64,000 bases of DNA from contig OZ038458.1 in assembly GCA_964036195.1 (NCBI GenBank), forward strand, positions 2,108,001 to 2,172,000, in the 5' to 3' direction. Shown piece by piece: positions 1 through 32,520 of the stretch. The notes under the pieces were generated by a model. The model saw nothing but the letters and a program-made list of their open reading frames with translations, did no database searches and was not told the origin of the DNA. The translations under genes were made by a program, and so were the position numbers. Position 1 is the first letter of the stretch, and every line of letters begins with the position of its first letter. Source of the DNA: Sphaerolaimus hirsutus (taxonomy: Eukaryota; Nematoda; Chromadorea; Monhysterida; Sphaerolaimidae).

Positions 1-65
1 GACGTTTCTGCATGCTGATAGGTCTAAAAGAAGTAACATTAGTTAGTAAATATGAGTTACTTGAC

Positions 66-422
66 TAGTGATGTAAAAGCGCCATGGCGCTGGCGCCTGG
101 CGCTAGCGCCAAAGCAAAAAGCGCCATGGCGCTTTTGGCGCTTGGCGCTAAATTGCTGTGGCGCCATTGGCGCTTGGCGCCATGCCCATGAAAAGCGCCA
201 TGGCGCTTCTTTTGGCGCTTGGCGCTATTTTTGCCTGGCGCCAGGAACAAAACGCCTGGCGCTGGCGCTTAGCGCTAGCGCCAAAGCAAAAAGCGCCATG
301 GCGCTTCTGGCGCTTGGCGCCATTTTGCTCTGGCGCCATTGGCGCTTGGCGCTAGGGATCAGAAAAGCGCCATGGCGCTTTTGGCGCTTGGCGCCAAAGT
401 CCTGGCGCTTTTCACATCACTA
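66..422. mobile_element. hAT-like palindromic GGCGCC element with 8-bp TSD
   Basis: Ends are TAGTGATGTAAAAGCGCC and GGCGCTTTTCACATCACTA. The 8-bp direct repeat TACTTGAC flanks it at 58-65 and 423-430. The interior is built of overlapping GGCGCCATGGCGC-type palindromes and has no plausible gene. The 8-bp TSD suggests a non-autonomous hAT relative. Confidence 0.85.
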
Positions 423-1117
423 TACTTGACATCTCCGGGTCCTAATCACATCACTCAGATGTTTGAAATTGCACATTTGGGAATTGAATGGGTCCCGTGA
501 ATGATGTCAAATGATTATAGGTAATGATGTTTCACATTTGCTCATAAAAATAGGCCCTATTGATCTAGGCAGAGGGAAAGGGGTGTGGTGAATAATGGAA
601 AAATGGTGCCCGCAAATTCGCAATCATAGTTGTTAAAACGTATTGACGTTTACTCTTTAAATACGGATACTCGAGTACTGCATAAATACGTTTACGTTTC
701 CTCCCGAAAAAAATACTGGTACTCACTTACTCGCGTACTTTTTGAAAGTACGCGAGTACAGAAAACGTATTTGTCGAGATAATGTTCCATAATCACAATG
801 CGAAATGCCAACGCATTTGTTCACGTTTATTATACAGACCTTTTTTACCCACTAAAAACTGCAATACAATTTGAATTTACATTTTATGGTAGATTCTGCA
901 GGCGGGGGTGGGTGAGGCGCGTCCAAATTTTAGATTTTTACGAAAATAATGAAATATAAATACATGACATTTATTAAAATAAAAAATTCGCTATTTTTAA
1001 CATTTTACAAGCAGACTTAGGTACGTTTTCGCGTGTGGCTACCCCGACATCGTGTTTCTCCACTTCTGTTTCTGATGGTCGTGTATGTGTTTACAGTGTC
1101 ATAGGTAAAGTCGGTAG
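423..1117. other. No gene seen; AGTTGTTAAAACGTA-type repeat
   Basis: About 611-775 holds an inverted-repeat element with AGTTGTTAAAACGTA ends and TACTCGAGTAC-type palindromes; relatives lie near 36.9-37.7, 47.3-47.8 and 60.1 kb. The rest is AT-rich with no feature I can support. Confidence 0.5.
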
Positions 1118-21470
<20,353 letters not shown>

Positions 21471-21893
21471 TTTGCCTGTTTTTGTTGACATTGTGATCTG
21501 ATGTGTTTGTGAGTGCATGTAAAATGGATGTGTTTATATTTTCCATCTGTGGGTATTCTCTCACGCCGTCAAGTGACAAGTTTTTCATTTTTGTTGACAC
21601 TTTACATTGGCATTGGCATATTTTACAGTGCAGTTTTTTCGTTATATGCCTGAAATTTGACACTTGACATGAGCGAGTGCGGGATTGGTTTGTATTCATT
21701 TGAAATCAATGAGTGTGCCGGCTGGCATAAATCTTACTTATATTCATACGGTTTTGAGTTGAATTTGTGTTTAATATTGAAGTGCATCAAGTTGGTAACT
21801 GATGTCAATGAAAACGGATCTTCATAGAAATCTTGACTCATTGATGAAATCGAAACGTGGAAACCCAACTATTTGCGTTTACCTTACCACAAA

Positions 21894-22417
21894 CAGGGGT
21901 ATCTTGAATTTTGACCCTCCGAGTGGTTGGATAGATAGCAAATCGCTCCTCCGGAGGGATAGATAGCTGAAAAATTTTCTGGGGGGGGGGGTTTGGGGGG
22001 GGGGTTGTGGTGGTTCGATATATAGGCTTTTTCGGGGCATAGAAGGTAGAAAAGGGAGAAAAATCGCTAAAAGTAGGTGTAAAATAGCTCAAAATGGGTA
22101 TACAAGAGCATATAGTACTTAAAATAGCTGAAAATAGGCAGTTAGACGCATGAACCAGTGATTTTGGAGGTGAAAATCTATATATAGGTATGAAAAATAG
22201 CGATTTTGAGCGAAAATTGGGGTATAGTTTCTGAAAAATCGCTCCAGATAGGTAGATAGCTGAGCGATTTGGGGGGGGGGGTTTAGGGGGTAGTAGCCCA
22301 AAATTTTGCCTCCGGGATAGATAGATAGCTGAGCGGCCTCCGGGATAGATAGATAGCTGGGCGGTTTGGGGGGGGGGGTAACCCCCCCCCCCAAACCCCC
22401 CCCATTCGAGACCCCTG
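21894..22417. mobile_element. hAT-like CAGGGG element with ATAGATAG repeats, reverse orientation
   Basis: TSD ACCACAAA at 21886-21893 and 22418-22425. Contains the CTATCTAT motifs of 4262-4772 on the opposite strand. Lies 3' of CDC5L. Confidence 0.9.
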
Positions 22418-22425
22418 ACCACAAA

Positions 22426-22888
22426 ACTTCCAGATTTTTTAATAACCCAGCTTGATACTCGTGGGTTTTTTTTGCTAAAAACTCGAATATCAGCTAAAAT
22501 TTCGAGTAGGGGTTAAAGTCCCCTTCGATTCGCTTCGAAAATGAATTTGAAAACATCAAATCATTTACCTATTCTAGTTGATTTCTTGCAAAACGATTTG
22601 CACATGCACGGGGCGCTTTTTATTTATCTAACAGTAAATAACAGGGCGTGTCCGTCTCCCCCAGATTTTTATGTTTCTTTGATTTTTTTTAATAACAGTG
22701 TAACACATTTGCGACCTAACCATGCAGATAAAATATTAATTTGGCACATTTATTGCACGTCCAAATTGATTTATTTACTGCCAACCAACGGAGTACTTCT
22801 GACGAAAACTGCGACGCAGGTTGCGAATAGTGTTGCAGTGATGCCACGAGTTTTCTTGAAATGGATGAATAGGGATGAATGTGACTAC
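22426..22888. other. Intergenic, nothing identified
   Basis: Unique AT-rich DNA after the CAGGGG element. A 116-codon open frame starting at 22541 has no recognisable domain or coding bias. Confidence 0.4.
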
Positions 22889-23006
22889 TAGGGATGGCCC
22901 GGGTTCGTATTCAAAGGTTGTTTTAAAAAACAACAACGTATATTTAAAAACCCTACCATCGAAACCGTTTTTTTAAACCTCAGCCAAAAATTTTGGTACT
23001 AAGCAC

Positions 23007-23134
23007 TAGGGTTCAAACGGGATCCTGAACCCGATCCTGAAATCTCAAAAAGTAAATCCCGAAAGGCCAATCCCGATCCCGAAATCTCACAAAACCAATC
23101 CCGATCCCGAAAAGTCAATCCCGTTTGAACCCTA
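23007..23134. mobile_element. Short CCCGAT hAT-like element nested in 22889-25690
   Basis: TIR TAGGGTTCAAACGGGAT, TSD CTAAGCAC at 22999-23006 and 23135-23142. At 128 bp it is an internally deleted member of the CCCGAT family. Confidence 0.92.
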
Positions 23135-23517
23135 CTAAGCACTAGGTATTTTGCAATTTTTTCGGCGCGCAAGCGCGCAATTTCACATGCACATTACCAT
23201 CGGTGGTGGTTTTCATTGGTTTTGAGGCATTTTTAGTGTATAAGCTTCCATTTGTTTGCTTTTGTGTCATAATAAGCCGTGATGTGTTAGTGTAGTATAT
23301 ATTTAATATACAGCTAATGTGCCCCCACATACTTCTACAGTGTGGAACATCGCTGTCAATGTATTAGTCTTCTTTTGTAACTTTATTTAAGCACCATTCC
23401 ATGCCCAACTGCACTTGGAATTCAGGAATGTTCAACAAAAGGCTATATACGTCACGAGTCGAGATAAAAACGGATATTTTTGACAGAAATCACCATATTG
23501 CTATGTCATGGCTCCAC

Positions 23518-25483
23518 TAGGGTGTCAAATTTCCGTTTCCGTTTTCCGTTTCCGCCTTTCCGCAGGAAAATTTTTTACCTTTCCGTTTTCCGTTTTCCGG
23601 CAGCCAAAAAATTTTTACCTTTCCGTTTTCCGTTTTCCGGCAGCCGAAAAATTTTTACCTTTCCGTTTTCCGTTTTCCGGCAGCTGAAAATTTTTTACCT
23701 TTCCGTTTCCGTTTTTCCGGCCCATTTTTCCGTTTTCCGGCTGAAAAATTTTTACCTTTCCGTTTCCGTTTTACCAGGCCATTTTTCCATTTTCTGGCTC
23801 GATTTTCAGTTTTCTGGCATTTTTCCATTGTTTTTCCAATCTGTATTTATCTTCAATTGGCTCATCCCATTGTGTTGTTTTTGTCTCTTGGAGCAGCATT
23901 GACAACTGGGATTTCAGGGTCAGTGAAACAGGTGCTGTGAACCCAATTGGGTCATATGCTGACACCAATAATTTATTCAAGTTTCATCTGGTTGGTGTTG
24001 TGATGCTGTCAATTTGCAATTTTGGTGTTGATATTGCCAGCATGTCCGTTTGGTGATTTTATTTCATGCCCATTACTGCGACAATTTTATTCACCTTTGG
24101 ACTCCTGTCATTTTCTGCAATTTATTCATGACTGATCTGGAGTTTGACAGCCATTCCCTCATGTTCATAGAACATTGGTTAAATACAGCTTTGACTTTGT
24201 AATATAGTTCTAAAGCTTCAACTTCATTCGTGACACTCATGATGAAGTTATCGACGTAAATGTTGTATATTATCATCGCCAACTAGTTTCGTTCCCCTTC
24301 ATTTTCTTCATATTCATTCATGTTGTTTATTGTCACATTTAAATGGTATTTTATGACTGCTCCCAAAATTGCTGGGCTGCAGACAAGTCCAAACAGTACG
24401 CGTTTAAAACGAAGTACTATTAAGTTATTTTCAGTTACTGGTTTTGAGGCATTTTTCAGCCAAAAAAATCGTGTGTAGTCTCTAGCTTGGTCATGCAATC
24501 CTATTTGCAAAAATGCCTTTTCAATATCGGCAATTAATGCTAGATTGCCTGCCCTGAACCTCAGGAGTAGGCCCAGTGCTAATGGTCTTGTAATTGGTCC
24601 TCTAAAAAGGCACTCATTGAAACTGGGCTTACCTGCCGACCCATCGTACACGATTCTGCATGATGTCGATTTGCCCGGCGTGATTACTGGCTGGTGTGGC
24701 AGGTAATGAATCCCCTTGTTGTCTGTTTTGTCATCACAGATCTCAATTATTCCCTTTTCTAGTTGGTTGTCCAAAACTATTGTTCGAATAAGTTTGGATC
24801 TTTGTTGAATCTTCTTATCAGTGATTTAAACCGCACCAAGGCTTCTGCTTTTCCCGTGGGCAGGTCACTGATACTCTCTTTATACAGCCAGTCAATATAG
24901 TATTGTTTGTTGTTGTCGTTGAATTTTATGCTATTTATTATCATCTCCTCTGCAATGTTGTCATCAATTGCATAGGGGTCATCAGTGATTCCCACTGCTT
25001 CTAGACTGTGAAATTGTCATAGTGTTTCCTTTCCTATGGCCACTATGGCTACTTTTTGATGATTTTTTGTTGGTTCGGTTAAGCTTGAACTACAAGTGAA
25101 GTTACAGGCATGATCCATAGTTGCAGAATGTACAGATACCACAATCAAATCCAAACAGGCAAACCTGCATGCAGGTTTTCCTTCTGCAAATTTGTCTATT
25201 ACCGTGCTAATTTCACTTTATTTTTTTTCCGTTTCCGTGAAAATTTGGCTTTCCGTTTTCCGTTTTCCGGCATTTCATTTTTCCGTTTTCCGTTTTCCGG
25301 CCGACAATTTTTTTTTACCTTTCCGTTTTCCGTTTTCCGCTGAGTGAAATTTTTTTACCTTTCCGTTTTCCGTTTTCCGGCAGAAATTTTTTTTTTACCT
25401 TTCCGTTTTCCGTTTTCCGTAAAGTGAAAAAATTTTACCTTTCCGTTTTCCGTGTTCCGTAAAAAAATTTTTTTGACACCCTA
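23518..25483. mobile_element. TTTCCG-array hAT-like element with captured BEL/Pao fragment
   Basis: TIR TAGGGTGTCAAATTTCCG, TSD GGCTCCAC at 23510-23517 and 25484-25491. Arrays of TTTCCGTTTTCCGG at 23530-23830 and about 25205-25470 flank a reverse-strand retrotransposon fragment. Related elements lacking that fragment: 34424-34787, 42249-42852, 44281-44916. Confidence 0.92.
23771..25010 (-). pseudogene. Degenerate BEL/Pao-type LTR retrotransposon pol fragment
   Basis: Reading on the minus strand from about 25010 down: a linker with the BEL-type LPTGKAEALVRFKSLIRRF pattern, then reverse transcriptase blocks (HYLPHQPV, RIVYDGSAGKPSFNECL, LLLRFRAGNLALIADIEKAF, RVLFGLVCSPAILG), then YVDN where the catalytic motif is normally YVDD, MREWLSNS, and a YDPIGFTAPVSL block. 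The pieces are in different frames: a shift near 24775, an in-frame stop near 24283 and another shift before 23980. No LTRs, gag, protease, RNase H or integrase seen. A dead fragment. Confidence 0.88.
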
Positions 25484-25924
25484 GGCTCCACAGCTATTCA
25501 TTGGCTATATTTATATAACATCATAAAGTCCTGCCACCTGTCTGATTTACCTGTAAATATATGTAGACTCATAACCATATCTGGGAGCTTTTGAAAAAAA
25601 ACGGTTTATTTTAAAACAAAGCTTTTTTTTGAAAAAAGCGTTGTTTTTAAAAAAACAGGTCGCTGAAAAAACCTTTTTCAGCCATCCCTAGTGACTACCC
25701 TATTTCTTCTATTAGAAGGGCGCCCTTCAGTTTTTTGTCAACTTCTTTACGCGCTCTTATATTGGAGACCGCCCTACTGTTAGAAGAAATATGGTAGAAA
25801 TCTTCGCGAAGAAAACATTGGAATTTTTATGATACATTTCTGCGCAGTGTGTAAAATTGCTTCAGCCCAGTCGAATGTTCACACCTGAAACCAGTGTTGA
25901 TTAGTGATAGAATGGCGCCATGGC

Positions 25925-26458
25925 TAGGGTGTCAAATTTCTGTTTCCGTTTTCCGGCCACTGAAATTTTTTTTCCATTTTCCGGCCATGAATTTTTTTCC
26001 GTTTCCATTTTTCCGGCTCATTTTCCTGCTAAATTTTCTGTTTTTCCAGCTTTTTTTCGTTTTCCGGCTCAATTTTCCGTTTTTCCACCTTTTTTCCATT
26101 TTCCGGCTCATTTTTCTTTTTTGCACTCATTCCCTTTTTCTGGCACAAGTGTCTGTTTTCTGTTTCAGCCAAATTGGTAAACATGCATGCAGGTTTTCAA
26201 TAATGTTATTTTTTCCATTTTCTGTCAAAATTTCACCAATTTTTACCATTTCCAGCAAATTTCAGCAATTTTTTTCCAGTTTTCCGGCAAAATTTCAGCA
26301 ATTTTTTCCGTTTCATTTTTCATCAAATTTTTTAAATTTCATTTTTCCCTTTCCGGTTGTCCGGCCTTGTTTTCCGTTTTCTGGCCGCTGAAATTTTTTT
26401 CCGTACGGTTTTCCGGCCTATGAATTTTTTTATGTTTCCGTTTTCCGTAAAAAAATCA
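25925..26458. mobile_element. Truncated TTTCCG element
   Basis: Left end TAGGGTGTCAAATTTCTG present, then TTTTCCGGC-type arrays and the family core (AAACATGCATGCAGGTTTTC). The right terminal repeat is missing, so no TSD can be checked. Confidence 0.75.
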
Positions 26459-28918
26459 TCATGTACATTGCATTATGTATTTCATTCAAGAAAGGGGGGA
26501 ACTTCGGGGGGGGGGGGGTTCCTCAGCTCGTTTAGAACTGTGTCTATTTCGAGGGGGTTTATTCAAGGGGGTCCTTCGAGGAAATACGGTATGTCAACGT
26601 AGTAAATCACCCGAAGCAAATCTTGTCCCTTTTCCTAAAACCGGTAAATTCAAGTCAATTTATCTTTATCGAGCCTTCCATATTCAAACAAATTTTGCTC
26701 AGTCATTTCACGAGTTACAACGTCACGGCGGTAAATGGCGCTTTGAAAAAAGGGAAAAACGTTGTAACACACTCAAAAGTGGCAAGGACAAATGCGTTGA
26801 CTATACCCTAATTGATTGAATTATTTTATATACCTATGTATATATATTTTTTTTTTTATATAGTCCGGTTCGAGCTCGACATTAAAATGCCATGTTTTTT
26901 TCTGGAGATGTTGTCAGGCGTTCTGTTGTGTGGGGGGCTTAGGGGCGGTTTATTATGTCCCCAGCCCATGTTGTTGGGGGGTGGGTTTCTTCAAGGGGGA
27001 TAATTAGAGGTAATACAGTTTTTAAGAAAGAATAAGCATGAATATAATTACCTAATAAATACCTTAGTATTTTAGGTAAGTGTAAATACACTTTCGCATC
27101 TCTGCTTTTTATGGCATTTTGCTCAAATAGAAAACATAAACCAAATTACGGTATTTATCTGTTGACATATCTTCTGTCTGAAAGTCTGCTCTTTTTTCAG
27201 AACTTTGAACGTAAACAGATAAACATCGTAACTTTTTGCTTCTTCTCTACACGAAACGCGTAGATTTCATGCTTTGATATTAAACTAGAAATAGTAATCG
27301 AGTTAGAAGAACACGGGTTTCTACCAGCACCTGACCTATCAAAAGTCTTTACGCACCGCTCCATTTCTACATTGCTAAAAGTGTTTTTTTTAGATTTGGA
27401 AACAATCAACTGCTAGCATCTAAACATATATGTTTGTGATGTATAATACCTACAGCATATTTACCTGTACAGAAATGCGAAAGTAGAGTGATCGGCGAGT
27501 TAAAAAAAGCAAAATTTCATTGCATTCTTCATTGAATTCCACTTTGCTTGCTGGCGTGGTTCACACTGGAAGCGTGCCAACGCGATGTCAACTCATTCGA
27601 TGATCAATTAAGTTAAAAAGATGCATTGCTGTTATATTAAACGTTTTACAACATTGACGTATTCACAACGATGAGTTTTTCATCTTTTACAAAAATGGCA
27701 TGCTTCAATAATCATTGGCACGCTTCCAACATGAGCCATGACAAGTGCAAGTGCACAGTATAATTTAGAAATTTGTGACGATATTTCTACCTTCTTGCCT
27801 ACCATGATGGCATCACTATAGTGCAGAAATGAAACAGTGTCTAAATAATTTTGGATCAGACCAATTTTCAGAAGTGATAATTTGTTTGTAATTTGTCTGA
27901 CGAAAAGTGATGGACTATCAGTTTATAGATACCGTATTTCCTGGGAATACCCCGCCCCTCAAAAATTTTTTCATCATATTTATGAAAGCAATTTGATAAA
28001 TACGATGAATTTTTTTTATGTTTGTTCTTTTATTCAGATGGGATATGGTAGATTTCATTGTAAGGTGAAATGTCACTGCAGTATACCATAGAGAACGTGA
28101 ATGATAAAAGCTGCTGTTTGTGATTTGGGAAACGCAGAACACACGTTAAAACAGTGATTGTGTTGTGTTAGAACAGGGTTTATACCGTTTAAGTACTCAT
28201 GTCAATCTAAACAGTCTTATACATGCCGGTTTTTGTTGCATCTTTTGACATCTGTGTATGTTACAAACAACAATTTAGTACTGAGATTTCAGAAATTTCT
28301 GGCGAAATAATAACCTCCCCCTCGAAATCGCCCCTCGTTCATGCGGGTGGGGTTAATTCGAGGGGGATTTTTTTTCGTCAGCATTTTCATCGCAGTCTAT
28401 GATGATATAATTTTTACAAATTATAGGTATTCAAATGTTCAAGTTTCAAAGTAAAATGTATCAACTGTTGCACAACTTAAAATATGGCTGCGATGCAAAT
28501 TGGCAGCCAAAAATACACTTCTGAACTGAACTGCTTTCACTTACAATAAGTTTCACAACCACTCATTCCGTAGGGGGAGGGTATTTTAGGACGTCATTTT
28601 TGCCCTAGCTCGCTCAGACCTGGGGGTATTTCAAAGGGAGGATAAATTTTAGCGTGGCGGTAATTCGATCTCAGATCTCACATTTACATGTACAAATCGA
28701 CGTTCACACGCACCAAATGCACCCAGTTGACCGTTTGGAAAAACGCTAGACTTTTTTACCTGAGACTTAACATCAACTTCACATTTACAAACAGAACGTG
28801 CCTCATAAAAATGTTTAAATAAAGTGCAATATTGGTAATTTATTGCGCCGTGTGTCAAATAGAAAAATAAATCGTATGCGCTGATGGTCAAAGTTATTTT
28901 GCAATATAAAAATATTTA
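26459..28918. other. Intergenic, decayed CCGTATTTCCTCG fragments, no gene
   Basis: Partial family ends near 26570-26592, 26985-27020, 27930-27960, 28320-28370 and 28570-28650. Otherwise AT-rich unique DNA without a credible open frame. Confidence 0.5.
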
Positions 28919-29750
28919 CCGTATTTCCTCGAAATACCCCCCTCGAAATACCCCCCTCGTTTGACCCCCCCCCTCTCGAGACCACTATGAAACAATCACC
29001 CCCCCTCGAAATACCCCCCCAGATTGAGTGTAAAGAGAACGTACATGACAAATTTGTGTTCTGTGACAAACATGCAGTTTGTGTTCTGCGTAGTGCAGAA
29101 CTAGTGATTTGAAAAGCGCCAGAACTTTGGCGCCAAGCGCCAAAAGCGCCATGGCGCTTTTCCGACCCTTAGCGCCAAGCGCCAATGGCGCCAGAGCAAA
29201 ATGGCGCCAAGCGCCAGAAGCGCCATAGCGCTTTTTGATGTGGCGCTAGCGCCAAGCGCCAGCGCCAGGCATTTTGTTCCTGGCGCCGGTCAAAAATAGC
29301 GCCAAGCGCCAAAAGCGCCATGGCGCTTTTCATGGGCATGGCGCCAAGCGCCAATGGCGCCACGGGAAAATAACGCCAAGCGCCAAAAGCGCCATGGCGC
29401 TTTTTGCTTTGGCGCTAGCGCCAAGCGCCAGCGCCATGGCGCTTTTACATCACTATGCAGAACACACGTTAAAACAATGTCGGAATCACGTGAGAGCAGT
29501 GTTTATACCATCTACGTACTAATATTAGTCTACAGGAGTCCATACATGTCAGTTATTGATGCATTTTTCTACCCCAGCACACATCACAAACAACGATTCT
29601 GTACTACCATTTCAAAAAATTTCTGGCGAAATAACAACCCCCCCTCGAAATACCCGCCCCCCCTCGTTTAATCCCCCCCTCGTTTAATCCCCCCCTCTCG
29701 GGACCACTATGAAACAATCACCCCCCGGGGGGTATTTCGAGGAAATACGG
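28919..29750. mobile_element. CCGTATTTCCTCGAAATACC element with GGCGCC element nested inside
   Basis: Perfect-looking terminal inverted repeats CCGTATTTCCTCGAAATACC flanked by TA. Core includes GCAGAACACACGTTAAAAC. Full copies also at 49181-49643 and 57446-57971. Confidence 0.88.
29102..29455. mobile_element. GGCGCC palindromic hAT-like element, TSD TGCAGAAC
   Basis: TAGTGATTTGAAAAGCGCC ... GGCGCTTTTACATCACTA with TSD at 29094-29101 and 29456-29463. The host element's sister copies at 49.3 and 57.6 kb show the unoccupied site with one TGCAGAAC. Confidence 0.95.
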
Positions 29751-31405
29751 TAAACTGTATTCACTTTCATCAACAATAAACAAAAAATACCTATGTATAC
29801 GGATATACGGTAAATTATTTATGGGTAAAATTGCGTGTTTTTCTTCCGCAATCGTGGGGTATATAAAACTCATCGCAACGTTTTACGAGTTAGTTGACTA
29901 CCGTAGTTCTTCTAAAAGAAGAGCGCCGTTCTATTTTTTCGTCAACTTTTTACCTGCCGTTCTATTGGAGGTGCCGTTCTATTGGAGGCTGCCGTTCTAT
30001 TTTTTCACAAATTTTTCACAATTTTGTCATTTGAACACGGTCTTATTTTTAATCAAACATATGCAACATGTTTATACCAGAGCATCAATTTGCAGTTAAA
30101 AATCAACATTTGAATGCTTTAAATGTTTTCACCATCCATTTTTTTGTGTTTTAGCACTTTTCCAACCTAATATTGGATATTTTAATTCAATTCTACGAGC
30201 AATTGATTTAGATGTAAATACGTCTATTTTAACTAGTATTTAGTTTCGAAGTTGCACGCAGGTATAGAATGCATTTGCGTGATATTGTTTTCTCGGCAGT
30301 TACCGTATCACCGTCAATAGTAGGTATACATCAGAGGCCGGTTCCGCAAAATGAGAAGTGAGAAGTGAAATGGCAAAGGCCAAGTAAAAGCGCAAAGGCG
30401 AAGTGAAACGGCAAGTGAATTGGCCAAAACGAAGTATAAAAATTAACCAAAATAAAAATTTCTCTTCGCTTTCGCCATTTCACTTGCCAATTCACTTGCC
30501 ATTTCACTTCGCGATATATCGAAAAAATGGTCGATACTCGATATCTTTCAAAAATTTTGATATCGATATTCGTTATTTTTTCAAAATTTTCGATATCGAT
30601 ATTCGATATTAAAAAAAGGTCGATATCCGATATTCGATATGATATATCGTTTGAACCCTACCTCCTAGTGGATAAATATCTCTATTAGAGCATATACGTA
30701 TTTCCTCGAAATACCCCCAGGGTTTTTTTTCAGAGTGTAACTTTCGAGGGTTTTTTTCGAGGTATGGGGTGAATATTTCAAGGGGGTTTATTATTACGGT
30801 ATTCAAGGAGGTTTATTTGTTCATAACCTCGCTCAGACATGGGGGTATTTCGAGGGTGGGGGCATCTCGAGGAAATACGGTATTTACCTTCCATTCGACG
30901 GTATACTGTATACGGTATTTACTTCCGCAGCAGTGGACCAGATTTCGTTATTAATTTATTCTCGAATTTATCAAACATTTTTACACTTTTATTTATAGGT
31001 AATTATTCCGCGTACCGCACAATATGTATCCACACATAAATACTTGTGTCTCACCCGCAAACATGAACTCGCTCACGCACTTTCACAAAAAAAAAAGAAA
31101 AAAAGGACTTTTTATGAAAATATATGGTTGGCACGGTTAAGACTTGATTGAACAATGCCTGGAAGGTGTGAACTGTGAAGTCACTGGAGAATAATGAATT
31201 ATACTTTTGTCAGGGTTTTCTGACCGGGACGTCCTCTTATTTTGTTTACTATGTCCCAGTCCCCATGTCCATGAAAGTTTTTGTAGGTAGTGTTGGAACT
31301 ATGGCGCAACTTTCTCTCTGACGCCAGACCCAGACACAGTAAAAAGCTCTACAAAATGTCAACATGCATGCATTTTTCAGGGCTGTTTACATGACTTATG
31401 ACCAG
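29751..31405. other. Intergenic, repeat fragments only
   Basis: Holds a TTCTTCTAAAAGAAG-type fragment near 29900-30010, a GAGAAGTGAGAAGTG inverted repeat near 30340-30510, ATATCGATAT palindromes 30515-30650, and a CCGTATTTCC family copy about 30698-30880. No gene seen. Confidence 0.5.
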
Positions 31406-32181
31406 TAACGATGGCAAAAAAAGATTCGAAAATTCGAAAATATTTTCGAATTTTCGAATTTTTTCATAATTTTCGAATTTTTATTTCACCCCTGGAAAAA
31501 ACACTTAAAAATCGATTTATTTTTTAAAAAATTCGAAAATTCAAAAATTCGAAAATAGTTTTCGAATTTTTCAGGGAATTCAAGGTGACAAAACGCAGTT
31601 TTAAGTTCAGAGTGCTAAATAAAGTGACAATTGCTCTGCGGTGGGTCTGAAAATGTCTCATGTAATGAAATAACAAACATTACAGCGGCGGCGGACTCAA
31701 TCACATCCATTTAGGAATGTATGGAGCCGCCCAAACAATTAGAACCGCGGCCCTCTACTTCCGCGGATACAGACTCCCGTCCATCAAAAAAATCTCTTGC
31801 GGGTTTTCCGAGGGGCAGTCACAATACGTTTTTGAAAGGCATTCAGCCCCAGCGAAAATGGTGAAAACTGAACCACATAAGTGTTTCTACCATTTGTCAT
31901 GTTAAAGTGAAGTGAAATTGTCATGTCATGCTTCACTTACAGTGAAATTAAGGTTAAAAGGGGCTCCAAACATGAAGACAGTCCAAATACTGTGTTTTAA
32001 GCTACAAATTCAATATTTTTCTTAAAAAATTCGAAAATTCCCAAAAAAGATTCGAAAATTCGAAAATTAAATTCGAAATTCGAAAATTAAATTGGGAAAA
32101 AATTCGAAAATTCGAAAATTCACTTTAGAAAAAAACACTTAAAAATTTAAATACTTTTTTCTGGAAGGTTTGCCATCGTTA
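31406..32181. mobile_element. hAT-like element, TAACGATGGCAAA ends, TTCGAA arrays
   Basis: TIR TAACGATGGCAAA and TTTGCCATCGTTA, TSD ATGACCAG at 31398-31405 and 32182-32189. Arms are AAAATTCGAAAATTCG runs around a unique core. Another copy begins at 63481 and runs off the window. Confidence 0.9.
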
Positions 32182-32189
32182 ATGACCAG

Positions 32190-32520
32190 TGATGTAAAAA
32201 GTGCCAACATTTTGGCGCCAAGTACCAAAAAGCGCCATGGCGCCTTTCTACCACTTAGCGGCAAGCGCCAATGGCGCCAGAGAAAAACGACGCCAAGCGT
32301 CAAAAGCACTGTGACGTTTTTTGCTTTGGCGCTAGCGCCAAGCACCACCGCCAGGTGCCTTTCTTCCTGGCGCCAACGGAAAATAGCGCCGAACGCCAAA
32401 AGCGCAATGGCGTTTTTCTTGTGCACAGCGCCAGGCGCCAATAACGCCACAGCAAAATGGCAGCAAAAGCGTTTTTTGATTTGGTGCCAGGCGCCAGCGC
32501 CATGGCACTTTTAAATCACT
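32190..32520. mobile_element. GGCGCC-type palindromic element (diverged)
   Basis: Begins AGTGATGTAAAAAGTGCC directly after the TSD of 31406-32181 and ends GGCACTTTTAAATCACT. Interior GGCGC palindromes carry many substitutions, so it is older than 66-422. Confidence 0.75.

Larger units (their letters stand above)
22889..25690. mobile_element. Outer hAT-like element of a nested stack, TAGGGATGGC ends
   Basis: TSD GTGACTAC at 22881-22888 and 25691-25698. It contains two separate nested insertions (23007-23134 and 23518-25483), the second with a retrotransposon fragment. Stripped of insertions it resembles 11471-12110, with the GCGCGCAAGCGCGC palindrome and the same core. Confidence 0.92.

Noticed and set aside
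52..429. Ala/Leu/Trp-rich frames over the GGCGCC arrays
   Set aside because: All frames of the palindromic array are open by composition; the same happens in every copy.
25894..26391. Phe/Ser-rich 165-codon frame
   Set aside because: Translation of the TTTCCG array in a truncated transposon.
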